Part shown: in pieces, positions 1 to 8,166 of the stretch
How the letters are laid out: each line of letters opens with the position of its first letter
Numbering within the stretch: the stretch's first letter is position 1
Assembly: GCA_016744655.1 (NCBI GenBank)
Contig: JADGDY010000025.1
Location: 1-40,023 of the forward strand
Direction: 5' to 3'
DNA length: 40,023 nucleotides
DNA from: Bacteroidales bacterium
GTDB taxonomy: Bacteria > Bacteroidota > Bacteroidia > Bacteroidales > UBA12170
The notes under the pieces: generated by a model
Told to the model about the DNA's origin: nothing
The model's input: the letters and a program-made list of their open reading frames with translations, nothing else
Database searches by the model: none
Position numbers and translations under genes: made by a program

Positions 1-62
1 CTTCCTGATTGTAATAATTCTACTATCATTACTTTAAAATCATTTTCATATACTTTTGCCAT
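1..62 (-). CDS. IS3-like transposase OrfA, N-terminal 20 residues (partial)
   Basis: Reading the minus strand from the ATG at 62 gives MAKVYENDFKVMIVELLQSG before the window ends. This opening (basic N-terminus, Y-x-x-x-F-K-x-x-I/M-V-E-L) is the usual start of the helix-turn-helix OrfA of IS3-family elements, which binds the element ends. Only about 20 codons are visible, so the family is inferred from the start alone. The bases between 63 and about 128 would hold the end of the element; a TGTC-type terminus may lie near 108-128, but the partner end is outside the window. Confidence 0.55.
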   Translation of the reverse strand, partial: MAKVYENDFKVMIVELLQSG

Positions 63-169
63 GCTACAAAGATAAATTTATGGGCTAATAAAAAACGTCA
101 TGTCAAATGTAGACATTCCAAACAGACAATAGAGCAAATAGAAAATCAAATTAAAAGAACATATTTTAC

Positions 170-177
170 TACTTTTG
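170..177 (+). promoter_or_regulatory. -7 promoter box TACTTTTG of the M19 dipeptidase gene
   Basis: This is a perfect match to the Bacteroidota -7 consensus TAnnTTTG. The box ends 22 bases before the ATG at 199. A TTG that could serve as an upstream start (175) lies inside the box, so it cannot be the initiation codon if this promoter is used. No clear -33 TTTG is visible. Confidence 0.6.
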
Positions 178-198
178 CTCTACATAAAATATATAGAA

Positions 199-1398
199 AT
201 GCGCAAACTATTCACTCTCATTCTTACCGGAATCATACTTTTATCTTTCGGACAAAGTATAGAACAAAAGGCTGCTGATATTCATGATAGAGTATTTACC
301 ATTGATTCACATACGGATACACCACTCAAGTTTTTCAATTCCGATTTTGATATTGGAGTGGAACATGATGGGAGAAAAGGAGAAGGCAAAATAGATATTC
401 CACGCATGGAAAAAGGTGGGTTAGATGCGGTATTTTTTGCTGTCTTTATTGGTCAAGGCGATAGAGATAGTTTGGGTCATGCTAAGGCATTTGAGAAAGC
501 GGAACAGATTTTTGAATCCACTCATCAGGAGGTAAAGAAGAATAAAAAGAAAGCTGAAATAGCCACCACACCTAATCAAGGATATAAACTGGAGAAAAAA
601 GGTAAACGAGCTATTTATCTTGGTATTGAAAATGGTTATCCCATTGGAAATAACCTGGGTAATATCAATCATTTCTATGATTTAGGAGCACGATATATTA
701 CCATTGTACACTCGCATAATAACGATATTTCAGATTCGTCAACGGATAGAGTTGGCCCTGAATATAATGGTTTATCGGCCTTCGGCGAGGAGGTCGTTGA
801 GCGAATGAATGAGCTGGGAATAATGATTGATGTTTCACATGCGTCAGATTCTGCTTTTTATGATGTGTTGGAGTTGAGTAGTGTTCCAGTAATTGCGTCT
901 CACTCCTGTGCTCGCGCTTTATGCGATAATCCAAGAAACTTAAACGATGACATGCTAAAAGCATTAGCAGAAAAAGATGGTGTAATTCAAATGTGCATTT
1001 TAAGTGATTATGTAAAGCAATTGGAACAAAGCCCAGAGCGCATTGAAGCCCAAAAAGCATTCAGAAAGAAGCACTCCAATTGGGCTAATTATACAGAAGA
1101 AGAGCGCAAGGAAGGATTACGAGGATGGTATCAATTGGATGTAGATTTCCCACCCAACTTAGCAACAGTTTCCGATGCTGTGGACCATATAGACCATATT
1201 GTAAATATAGCTGGGATTGACCATGTAGGTATTGGAACCGACTTTGATGGCGGTGGAGGTTTAGCAGATTGTATTGACGCTTCCGAATTGGGAAATATCA
1301 CCTTGGAATTGGTAAAGCGCGGTTATTCGGAAGAGGATATTCGCAAGATTTGGGGTGGTAATTTTATGCGTGTTTTTGAGGCTGTTGCTGCGAAGTAA
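199..1398 (+). CDS. Membrane dipeptidase, peptidase family M19
   Basis: This is a renal-dipeptidase-type zinc hydrolase that cleaves dipeptides, including D-residue-containing ones in some relatives. It starts with a signal peptide of about 19 residues ending in SFGQS, so it is exported to the periplasm or outer membrane. The binuclear zinc ligands are visible: H38 and D40 (DSHTD), the bridging E143 (GIENG), H213 (DVSHAS) and H234 (ASHSCAR), plus the GIGTDFDG aspartate near the C-terminus. The 399 residues are normal for the family. I chose the ATG at 199 because it begins the signal peptide and sits 22 bases after a perfect -7 box. The gene at 1423 follows after 24 bases and may be co-transcribed. 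Confidence 0.93.
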   Translation: MRKLFTLILTGIILLSFGQSIEQKAADIHDRVFTIDSHTDTPLKFFNSDFDIGVEHDGRKGEGKIDIPRMEKGGLDAVFFAVFIGQGDRDSLGHAKAFEKAEQIFESTHQEVKKNKKKAEIATTPNQGYKLEKKGKRAIYLGIENGYPIGNNLGNINHFYDLGARYITIVHSHNNDISDSSTDRVGPEYNGLSAFGEEVVERMNELGIMIDVSHASDSAFYDVLELSSVPVIASHSCARALCDNPRNLNDDMLKALAEKDGVIQMCILSDYVKQLEQSPERIEAQKAFRKKHSNWANYTEEERKEGLRGWYQLDVDFPPNLATVSDAVDHIDHIVNIAGIDHVGIGTDFDGGGGLADCIDASELGNITLELVKRGYSEEDIRKIWGGNFMRVFEAVAAK

Positions 1399-1422
1399 TT
1401 TGGGAACTTTTATATTTCACAC

Positions 1423-1842
1423 ATGAAAAGAACCACTATACTTTTAATTGTATTTTTTGTGACTTTAACCTCCATCACCAATGCTCAATGTGGGTGGCTT
1501 AAAGGATTTGTTTCAAACAAGGAAACTGAAGAATCAATTCCATTTGCATATATTGTATTACTACAAGGTTCTAGCATCATTAAAGCAACATCTTGCTCAT
1601 ACGAAGGGCATTACACGATGAAGTCAATAGTGCCTGAGAAATATGATATGAGAATTTCTTCACCAGGATTTCAGTCTGTTCTAGTTAAAGGGGTACCTAT
1701 TGTTAAAGGAAGAATTGAATTTTTAGATATTCAAATGAAACCGTTGAATGATAGCCTAAAGAAAATAGAAGTAACAAAATATATGATTCCTTTAATATAT
1801 CTGGATACTTCAAGAAGTGGGGGGGGAAGTAAAAGAAATTAA
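1423..1842 (+). CDS. Small secreted protein with carboxypeptidase regulatory-like fold
   Basis: After a signal peptide (residues 1-21, ending TNAQ) comes a single domain, residues about 25-115, with the pattern G-x-V-S-N-K-E-T-x-E-x-I-P-F-A-Y-I and a later G-H-Y-x-M. This is typical of the CarboxypepD_reg-like beta-sandwich that often precedes TonB-dependent receptors in Bacteroidota. No plug or barrel follows, so it is a stand-alone domain of 139 residues. A run of eight G bases at 1819-1826 codes for the C-terminal Gly stretch and is a likely site for length variation. The function is unknown; a surface or periplasmic binding role is only inferred. Confidence 0.65.
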   Translation: MKRTTILLIVFFVTLTSITNAQCGWLKGFVSNKETEESIPFAYIVLLQGSSIIKATSCSYEGHYTMKSIVPEKYDMRISSPGFQSVLVKGVPIVKGRIEFLDIQMKPLNDSLKKIEVTKYMIPLIYLDTSRSGGGSKRN

Positions 1843-1966
1843 TTTTCACGAATAGAGTAATCTTCTGTTAGAAAAAATTGTTTTTCCAATTGTGATTTCT
1901 TTCAATAACGCTTACCGATATTTTTTCAAAGTATTATATCTATAGTATTCCAATACAAAGTATCAC

Positions 1967-2085
1967 ATTATTAGCGTGCCAATTCAATAATTATCTATGT
2001 GTTTTGACACACTAATAATCGCATAAAATATTATATTACCGTGCCATATTTATAATAAAATCATATATTTGGCACACTAATAACG
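1967..2085. repeat. Four copies of a TTGGCAC-nn-TAATAA motif in alternating orientation
   Basis: Copies lie at 1967-1982 (minus), 2003-2021 (plus), 2035-2050 (minus, weaker) and 2068-2085 (plus). The best pair reads TTGGCACGCTAATAAT on the minus strand and TTTGGCACACTAATAACG on the plus strand. The centres are about 30-38 bases apart, and the last copy ends 16 bases before the ATG at 2102. The arrangement suggests an operator array or a promoter-proximal structured element for the ATPase gene that follows. The rest of the AT-rich gap from 1843 shows nothing else. Confidence 0.6.
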
Positions 2086-2101
2086 CTATCAATTATAAAG
2101 T

Positions 2102-3517
2102 ATGTCTAAAAATATAGCAGGTCGAAAGAGAGAAATTCAAATATTATCAGATGCTCTAAATAGCCAACGTTCGGAATTAATTGCTGTTTATGGAAGGCGT
2201 AGAATTGGAAAGACTTACTTAATAAAAGAGTATTATCGACATAGTATTCTATTCAGTTTTACGGGATTAAGTACTGGCAAACGACCTGAGCAAATTAAAA
2301 ACTTCATGCTCAAGTTAAACGAGTTGACCGATGAATTTGTAAAGCAAAAATTACCTGTCGATTGGCTGGAGGCTTTTAGCTTATTGAAAACATTCCTAAA
2401 AAGCATCAAACAAACTAAGAAAAAGAAGGTTATTTTTATTGATGAATTCCCCTGGGTTGATTCTCATAAATCGGGATTTTTGGCTGCTTTTGAAAACTTC
2501 TGGAACGACTACTGCACAAGCAGAAGAGATTTGGTAATAGTAGTTTGTGGCTCTGCAGCTTCCTATATGATTAAGAAGATTATCAATAACTCCAAAGGAC
2601 TCAGTAAAAGAATAACACAAACCATTAAACTGAAACCATTTAATCTACAGGAAACAAAAGCCTTCTTCAAGTATAAGGGAATACTGATGGAGGAATACGA
2701 TATTTTAAAGATTTATATGGCTTTGGGAGGGGTAGCTGAATACCTGGAGCATGTAAAAGCTGGAGATTCGGCTGTGACAATTATCGAAGATTTGTGCTTT
2801 AAACCATCGGCCTATTTAGCCAATGAGTATCATGAAGTGTTTCGGTCTTTATTTAGTGATGGTTCCTTTCATCAGAAAATAATAGATTCCTTAGCCGATA
2901 ACAGGAAAAGAGGAATGACTAGAGAGGAAATTTTAGCAAATCTAAAAATCTCTTCGGGTGGAAAGTTTTCCAGTGCTATGGAAGCATTGATACAATCAGG
3001 TTTTGTGCTAAAATATGATGCTTATAGAGACAATAGCAAATCTACTTTGTATCGTATTTATGATGAGTTTTGTTTGTTTTATCTTCAGTTTATGAAACCC
3101 AACAAGGGAGCAAAATGGGCTCAATTATTCCAAAAACAAGCCTACAAAACATGGAGTGGTTTTGCGTTTGAAACCATCTGTTTAAAACACTCAGAAGAAA
3201 TAAAGAAGGCTTTAAAATGCGACCAAATTCAATCTAAAAATTACTCTTGGTCCAACTCACAAGCACAAATAGATTTGGTAATAGACAGAGCGGATGATGT
3301 TGTGAATTTATGTGAAATAAAATTCTATAACGATGAGTTTTCCATTGATGCCGAGTATTTGAAAAAGCTCAGAAAAAAAGAATCTCAATTTCGTTCAGCA
3401 ACAGCGACTAAAAAAAGTATTTATACCGTGATGGTATCCACCTGGGGATTGAATCCAAATCAATATAGCAAAGCCATTATTTCTAATAGTTTAAACATGA
3501 CTTGTTTGTTCGAGTAA
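2102..3517 (+). CDS. DUF234-type AAA ATPase with PD-(D/E)XK-like C-terminus
   Basis: The N-terminal half is a P-loop ATPase (ATPase_2 type): Walker A GRRRIGKT at residues 31-38, Walker B VIFIDEF at 110-116, and a sensor-like CGSAASYM. The middle carries a winged-helix-like segment (MTREEILANLKISSGGKFSSA). The C-terminal DUF234 region holds D391 (QIDLVID) and E405-x-K407 (CEIKFY), the spacing expected of a PD-(D/E)XK nuclease core. At 471 residues it is full length for the family. Such proteins are common, often mobile, and poorly understood. It is transcribed alone, convergent with the minus-strand operon at 3521, and preceded by a four-copy motif. ATP binding is well supported; DNA cleavage is inferred. 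Confidence 0.85.
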   Translation: MSKNIAGRKREIQILSDALNSQRSELIAVYGRRRIGKTYLIKEYYRHSILFSFTGLSTGKRPEQIKNFMLKLNELTDEFVKQKLPVDWLEAFSLLKTFLKSIKQTKKKKVIFIDEFPWVDSHKSGFLAAFENFWNDYCTSRRDLVIVVCGSAASYMIKKIINNSKGLSKRITQTIKLKPFNLQETKAFFKYKGILMEEYDILKIYMALGGVAEYLEHVKAGDSAVTIIEDLCFKPSAYLANEYHEVFRSLFSDGSFHQKIIDSLADNRKRGMTREEILANLKISSGGKFSSAMEALIQSGFVLKYDAYRDNSKSTLYRIYDEFCLFYLQFMKPNKGAKWAQLFQKQAYKTWSGFAFETICLKHSEEIKKALKCDQIQSKNYSWSNSQAQIDLVIDRADDVVNLCEIKFYNDEFSIDAEYLKKLRKKESQFRSATATKKSIYTVMVSTWGLNPNQYSKAIISNSLNMTCLFE

Positions 3518-3520
3518 TAC

Positions 3521-3883
3521 TTATATTTGCTGTTTAATCCCATCCTCTTTAGAATTAAAATCAATATTAATATCTATAGGTTCAAAATAATCAGCTATCG
3601 TTAGTCTGATACTACCTTTGATTTTATCTTTTAATTCCTTCTTTATTTTTTCCAATAGGCTTTGATAATCTTCTCCTACTTTTACCTTGTCCACAAAATT
3701 AAAATCGATGATGACCCAGTCTGTGGCGGATTTATCAATAGTTAATGAACGAGTTTTTTCATGGTCGTTGAGTTGATAATTAAGTAGATGCTTCATCACC
3801 GAGTCGGGGCGAAACATTTCCTTGATAAATACCATTTTGTCAATATGTAACTGACCGCCTGCTATATAATAGTCTATTCCCAT
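3521..3883 (-). CDS. Hypothetical protein, third gene of the MoxR/DUF2201 operon
   Basis: A 120-residue soluble protein with no signal peptide or membrane segment. I do not recognise a family. The middle (residues about 50-100) alternates hydrophobic and charged residues, with a Lys/Glu-rich helix (LLEKIKKELKDKIKG) that could be an interaction surface. Its start lies one base from the stop of the DUF2201 gene, so it is almost certainly translated from the same message and may be a partner of that ATPase-peptidase pair. It ends three bases from the convergent ATPase gene, with no hairpin between them. Confidence 0.6.
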   Translation of the reverse strand: MGIDYYIAGGQLHIDKMVFIKEMFRPDSVMKHLLNYQLNDHEKTRSLTIDKSATDWVIIDFNFVDKVKVGEDYQSLLEKIKKELKDKIKGSIRLTIADYFEPIDINIDFNSKEDGIKQQI

Positions 3884-3884
3884 T

Positions 3885-5024
3885 TTACGAAGCTGAATAC
3901 ATTACTGAATTTCCCAATGAGGAGTCTACCTTGGTATCTTTTGTTAAAACCCAAAGGGCTTGCTGCTTTATTTGTGTTGGTAATAATCCTTCACCATCAG
4001 TGAATACAATCACCATCCTCATATTCATTTTGTCGGCTAATTGGAAGATGGGTCTGAAATCGGTCCCACCTTGTTTGGCTCTGTCTTTGGTCTTGAGGTA
4101 GTTTTCGAGAGGCACAGGTTTAGTACAATCGGTATCGAAACGCGTGACCATTAAATTGGCTTTAATGCTTCGTTTTATCATCCTCAATTCCTTATAAAAC
4201 CGCAACACATCCTCATCATTTATAGATGCGCTTTCGTCTATGGCTACCAATGCTTCCAATCCTTTTTGACGTTTGTTGCCGGGCATATCTTCAAAGCGCT
4301 TTGAGATTCTCTTTACCGTTTTATAAGATTGCATGCGGCCTTTTCCGGTCACAAATTGCTTGAGTACATTTCGCCAATTTACTTTTACCGAACCATAAAT
4401 GCCACCAACAATATTTAATACTTTACCCGGAATTTCTCCTTCTAAATTGGCTTGTCTAATCAACTCGTCCAGCTGGCTTTCTACAGCTTTCTTATTCAAT
4501 TCCGGCAGGTCACCTTCTTCCTCTAATTTTATACTTATCTCCTCTTCATCAGGAAAACTGATTTGCATTTTATCATCATTAAATGAAAATGGAAGAGAGG
4601 AGGCTAATTCCTGATTGTTCAGTATTTCATAATAGTAATCAGCAGATTGATAAGGCTCCATTTTAAGTCCTAAAAGGCGATTGGCTTTCTCTAATGTAAA
4701 GGCATTTTGTGGCAACATATCTTTGTGAATATGCTCATTCACTGCCAAATCTCCTGCCATGGCCCAAACTTTTGCTTCTCGTCCAGCTCTTCGGAGGGGG
4801 TGCATAAAAATCAAGTGCAACAGTTCATGTAATATCATTCCATGAGCTTGCTTTTCATCTAAAGAATCGAGCCATTCATTATTATAAATCAATTGCACAG
4901 TAGGACCTATGATTAGTTTCAAATCCTCAATACTATTGCTTTTCTGCAGTTTTAAACTACAGAGAATATAGCCGTAAAATGGTTCGCGGAGCAATAGATT
5001 GATGATGATTTTATTGATATTCAT
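3885..5024 (-). CDS. DUF2201-type putative metallopeptidase with VWA-like domain
   Basis: The N-terminal domain carries a zincin motif, H66-E-L-L-H70, followed by WAMAGDLAVNE (residues 87-97), which would supply the remaining zinc ligand. The C-terminal domain is von Willebrand A-like with a complete metal-binding set: D263-x-S265-x-S267, T321 (GGTDF) and D343 (FTDGEG). A charged linker (about 145-185) separates the two. This is the known layout of DUF2201 proteins, which pair with MoxR-type AAA ATPases. Here the ATPase gene is immediately upstream (9-base gap), as in other MoxR/VWA pairs that remodel or activate target proteins. No signal peptide: it acts in the cytoplasm. The substrate is unknown. 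Confidence 0.87.
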   Translation of the reverse strand: MNINKIIINLLLREPFYGYILCSLKLQKSNSIEDLKLIIGPTVQLIYNNEWLDSLDEKQAHGMILHELLHLIFMHPLRRAGREAKVWAMAGDLAVNEHIHKDMLPQNAFTLEKANRLLGLKMEPYQSADYYYEILNNQELASSLPFSFNDDKMQISFPDEEEISIKLEEEGDLPELNKKAVESQLDELIRQANLEGEIPGKVLNIVGGIYGSVKVNWRNVLKQFVTGKGRMQSYKTVKRISKRFEDMPGNKRQKGLEALVAIDESASINDEDVLRFYKELRMIKRSIKANLMVTRFDTDCTKPVPLENYLKTKDRAKQGGTDFRPIFQLADKMNMRMVIVFTDGEGLLPTQIKQQALWVLTKDTKVDSSLGNSVMYSAS

Positions 5025-5033
5025 TGCTTGATT

Positions 5034-6110
5034 TTAGGAGGCTATTAAATCGATAATGCTATCCGCTACTTTATCAAAAACTGGAAGGGAGGAGCTTAAG
5101 GTATCATAATCCTCTATTCGTTTGGTAATAAAGTATTTGAAAAACATGATGGAAAACTCTTGTGGTAGAAATTCCAATAAGGCATTCAGATTCTGATAGT
5201 GAAAATCTTTTAATTCCAGCTTTGCAACAATATTCTTCAAGACCAAATTCAAAATATCTATTCTATTTTCCTTAAGTAAATCCTCGAATAATTCCTTTTG
5301 GTCATCGAAGTTTTCTAAGGTCTGCTCTGCTCCAGGTATGTTGATATTATTACTTCTCGTCCAACCCAAAAAAGAGGCTGCAGCTTCGGGGCCTACAATT
5401 CCTGAAATCAATTGTTCCATTTGTTTCTCCTCCAAATTACATTTATTGAGGATGTTTTGCACTTTAGTCCATCCTCTGGGTGTTGGATTTTTCGCCAATG
5501 GATTAGATTCCGCAGTTTCTTTAGTAATGAGGAGCATATCGGGACTGGCATTGAGATAAGATAAAACCAAATCGTTGCTGCCAGTTTTTATGGAAAAGCT
5601 GGTATAATCTTCAATATTGGCGGTGATTTCCAAAGAAATAAAGCGGTCTATTAAAGCATCATCGAGAGCATTTACAGTATAATTGAGATTATCGGGGTTC
5701 ATGGTCACGCCAATCTTCCAGCCGGGAGCTAAAGTATGATTGTTGATTCTTCCTTCGAGCAAAAGTGGATAAAGCACAGAAACAGTATCACTGGGAACTC
5801 GATTGATTTCCTCAAAAACCAATATTCCTTTTTCAGGAAATAAACCCGCATCAATTGCCTTTTGAGTGGGTAAAAACTGAGGAGCCAAATATCGAGTGAT
5901 TCCACTTTCATTATTTTTATCGGGTAGTCCCATAAAGTCAGGGCCTTCCAGAGCAGCAGCATAAAGCGCCATATATCCAATGCCCAATTCAGTAGCACAT
6001 TGCTGATAAGCAGAGGTCTTTCCTACTCCTCTTTCGCTGATTAATGCGGTAACTTCCGAAGTATGATTATATAATTCTTTAATGCTATTTTTTGCTTCTG
6101 ATATTCTCAT
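5034..6110 (-). CDS. MoxR-like AAA+ ATPase
   Basis: A dynein-related AAA_5/MoxR type ATPase of 358 residues: Walker A SERGVGKTS at 25-33, Walker B ILVFEE at 96-101, sensor 1 asparagine in VTMNPDN (about 136-141) and a conserved arginine in LIDRF (R156). Family members form hexameric rings and work with a VWA-domain partner encoded next door, here the DUF2201 protein downstream. The C-terminal third is helical and family-specific. It is the first gene of a three-gene minus-strand operon. No clear TAnnTTTG box lies upstream; instead a copy of the dispersed repeat (6145-6170) sits about 35 bases before the start. Confidence 0.9.
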   Translation of the reverse strand: MRISEAKNSIKELYNHTSEVTALISERGVGKTSAYQQCATELGIGYMALYAAALEGPDFMGLPDKNNESGITRYLAPQFLPTQKAIDAGLFPEKGILVFEEINRVPSDTVSVLYPLLLEGRINNHTLAPGWKIGVTMNPDNLNYTVNALDDALIDRFISLEITANIEDYTSFSIKTGSNDLVLSYLNASPDMLLITKETAESNPLAKNPTPRGWTKVQNILNKCNLEEKQMEQLISGIVGPEAAASFLGWTRSNNINIPGAEQTLENFDDQKELFEDLLKENRIDILNLVLKNIVAKLELKDFHYQNLNALLEFLPQEFSIMFFKYFITKRIEDYDTLSSSLPVFDKVADSIIDLIAS

Positions 6111-6116
6111 TTTACT

Positions 6117-6614
6117 TTGGTCTATTTATTATTTTTCTTTTTGCTTTTGCCCCTTCTGCTGACGCTTTGGTTAATGACGATACTATCATTATCGGAAACC
6201 AGCTGGCAAAAAGATGAGATTCAAGCTTCTTTCGAGTATGCATTAGAGGCTAGGGAATTATCACTAAATATTGATGACGAATTAGGCTATGCCAAGGTAC
6301 TTCTTATTATTTCAAGGATACAAATTGACCTTGAGAACTACCAAAAGAGCACCGATTTTAGTTATGAGGCCTTAAAAAAATTCGATAAGTATCAGGATAA
6401 AAAAGGGATGGGCAATGCTTTCACCCGCTTTGGTTTCGATGTTCCAAAACGCTATGATGCTTTCCAACAGATGATAGAGGAGTCCATTCCTTGCAATATC
6501 ACCACCTACGATTATTACCATGGATTAATGGTAGAGCATGCCAAGGAATTCTGTAATAAAAGCCCTAAATGTGAGAATTGCCCTTTGACCCTATTTTGCA
6601 GAAAGCTGGTTTAG
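6117..6614 (+). pseudogene. Chimeric remnant: TPR fragment joined to the C-terminal tail of an endonuclease III-like protein
   Basis: Residues about 22-103 look like two tetratricopeptide units (ASFEYALEARELSLNIDDE, then DLENYQKSTDFSYEAL). From about residue 104 the text changes to that of the HhH-GPD/endonuclease III family: TRFGFD, then VEHAKEFC and the iron-sulfur cysteines C-x5-C-x2-C-x5-C (FCNKSPKCENCPLTLFC). The helix-hairpin-helix and catalytic Lys/Asp part is absent, so no glycosylase activity is possible. The hydrophobic N-terminus is encoded by part of a dispersed repeat (6145-6170). The two halves are fused in frame, most simply by a deletion between two genes. It could still be expressed, but I read it as decay. 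Confidence 0.7.
6145..6170 (-). repeat. Dispersed intergenic repeat, partial copy
   Basis: The plus strand reads TTTTGCCCCTTCTGCTGACG and continues CTTTGG. It matches the repeat at 36351-36380 in the same orientation (shared TTGCCCC, GCTGACGCTT, GGT). The copy lies between the MoxR promoter region and the chimeric remnant, and codes for the latter's N-terminus only by accident. Confidence 0.6.
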
Positions 6615-6745
6615 AAACTTCCTTTTTTGTATTTATTTAGTCAAACCTATAAGAATCGTTTTTCTTCATGTAATTGAAATCTATCTAAGTGTAGATAAAA
6701 ATCTCTGATTCATTGATTTCTTTTCTTTAATATTTACGGTGTAGA

Positions 6746-6753
6746 TACTTTCG
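6746..6753 (+). promoter_or_regulatory. -7 box TACTTTCG of the DUF1566 lipoprotein gene
   Basis: This matches TAnnTTTG at seven of eight positions. It ends 32 bases before the ATG at 6785 but only five before an in-frame ATG at 6758, which favours the later start. The preceding gap (6615-6745) also holds a small perfect inverted repeat, TATCTA-AGTG-TAGATA at 6682-6697, and a second GTGTAGATA overlapping the promoter. Confidence 0.5.
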
Positions 6754-6784
6754 CTTCATGATTAATAAACTAAAAGCAAAAAAC

Positions 6785-8035
6785 ATGGAAAAGATATTAA
6801 AAACAATAGGACTAGCTCTAATAGCAACATTTGTTTTATTTACAACATCTTGCGAAAAAGATGATGATACTGCAGTTGTTTCTGAAGAAGGAAATACAGA
6901 AAATACTTATAGTTATCCTCTGGTAGCTTCAGGACAAGCCTTAGCTTACGATTTAGATGGTCAGCTTATCACAGGATTAGTAGAGGGAGATGATTTATTC
7001 GGACAAGATGCACACTATTTAAAAGGTGGAACTATGTCGTATACCAACAATAGTGATGGTACAGTTACCGATAATGTAACAGGTTTGGTATGGCAAATTA
7101 CACCATCTACAACAGATTTTACTTGGGAGGAAGCTGAAACCTATTGTGAAAGTCTGGAATTAGGAGGCTACGATGACTGGCGAATGCCTAGTGCGAAAGA
7201 GCTTTTCTCAATTAGTGATTTTAGCACAGGATGGCCTTATATTAACACCGATTATTTTGATTTGGCTAGTGGAGAAGTTACTAAAGATGAACAGTTTTGG
7301 ACCAGTAATTTATATGTTGGTGTCACTGTTGAAGGAGGTGAAAATGCAACTTTTGGAGTAAATCATGTAACAGGTCATATTAAAGCCTATGCAGCTGCTG
7401 GTGGACCTCCTCCAATGAGTATGTTTTCAGTAAATGATTCTGTTATACCACCTCCTAATGATTCTATCATGGGTAATCCAATGGCTAAATATGTACGTGC
7501 GGTCAGAGGTAGTGAATATGGTATTAACAATTATGTAGACAATGGTGACGCTACCATTACTGATAAAGCAACAGGTTTAATGTGGTCGCAAAACGATAAT
7601 GGAGAAGGAATAGAATGGGCAGATGCTTTAAGTTATGCAGAAAATTCAGAGCTGGCAGGATACAGTGACTGGCGTTTACCAAACGTAAAAGAATTGCAAA
7701 GCATTGTTGATTATAGCCGTTCTATTACTGCTACTGATGCTGAAAATATTGGTCCAGCTACCGATCCTTTGTTTAATTGTACATCAATAACAAGTGAGGC
7801 AGGGTATGATGACTATGCTTATTACTGGACAGGAACTTCAGCTTATTTCTCACCCATGAGTACAGAAATGTATTATGCTTGGTATGTAGCTTTTGGTAGA
7901 GCAGTAAATGATGAAGGTGAAGATTTTCACGGCGCAGGAGCTGTACGTTTCGACACCAAATACGTAGGTGGTGCAGCAGGAGAAGATGCTGAAAGATATT
8001 ATAACTATGTGTTTATGGTTCGTGATGCCGAATAA
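6785..8035 (+). CDS. Lipoprotein with two DUF1566 (Lcl C-terminal-like) domains
   Basis: The ATG at 6785 gives a lipoprotein signal, MEKILKTIGLALIATFVLF followed by TTSC, so the protein is anchored by a lipidated cysteine and faces the periplasm or surface. Two DUF1566 units follow. The first has VTDNVTGLVWQ ... YDDWRMPSAKEL; the second has ITDKATGLMW ... YSDWRLPNVKELQSI. Each unit shows the D-W-R-x-P signature. In other bacteria the fold, related to C-type lectin-like domains, is found in adhesins and surface proteins. It is single-gene, with a -7 box upstream and a hairpin terminator downstream. The ligand is unknown. Confidence 0.85.
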   Translation: MEKILKTIGLALIATFVLFTTSCEKDDDTAVVSEEGNTENTYSYPLVASGQALAYDLDGQLITGLVEGDDLFGQDAHYLKGGTMSYTNNSDGTVTDNVTGLVWQITPSTTDFTWEEAETYCESLELGGYDDWRMPSAKELFSISDFSTGWPYINTDYFDLASGEVTKDEQFWTSNLYVGVTVEGGENATFGVNHVTGHIKAYAAAGGPPPMSMFSVNDSVIPPPNDSIMGNPMAKYVRAVRGSEYGINNYVDNGDATITDKATGLMWSQNDNGEGIEWADALSYAENSELAGYSDWRLPNVKELQSIVDYSRSITATDAENIGPATDPLFNCTSITSEAGYDDYAYYWTGTSAYFSPMSTEMYYAWYVAFGRAVNDEGEDFHGAGAVRFDTKYVGGAAGEDAERYYNYVFMVRDAE

Positions 8036-8061
8036 TAAATAAGACCAAACAAATAAATAGA

Positions 8062-8088
8062 AAGCCAGCAGCAATGTTGGCTTTTTTA
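8062..8088 (+). terminator. Rho-independent terminator after the DUF1566 lipoprotein gene
   Basis: A stem AAGCCA / TGGCTT with a ten-base loop is followed by a run of T residues (8082-8087), about 26 bases after the stop codon at 8035. Confidence 0.65.
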
Positions 8089-8136
8089 AAATACCAAAAT
8101 CTAAACGAAGTTCTTAACAGCAATTTCATATTTTCT

Positions 8137-8144
8137 TACTTTCG
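8137..8144 (+). promoter_or_regulatory. -7 box TACTTTCG of the asparaginase gene
   Basis: Seven of eight matches to TAnnTTTG, ending 23 bases before the ATG at 8167. It is identical in sequence to the box before the lipoprotein gene. It supports starting the asparaginase at 8167 rather than at an upstream in-frame ATG (8074) that lies within the terminator. Confidence 0.55.
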
Positions 8145-8166
8145 CAGCACAAAACAAAAGTTGAGC

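Noticed and set aside
175-198. TTG start for the M19 dipeptidase, eight codons upstream of the ATG
   Set aside because: The TTG lies inside the -7 box, and the extra residues precede a clean signal peptide.
4399-4614. Plus-strand frame inside the DUF2201 gene
   Set aside because: A serine-rich shadow of the charged linker of the real minus-strand gene.
6758-6784. Upstream ATG for the DUF1566 lipoprotein
   Set aside because: It is only five bases after the -7 box and would put nine polar residues before a normal lipoprotein signal.
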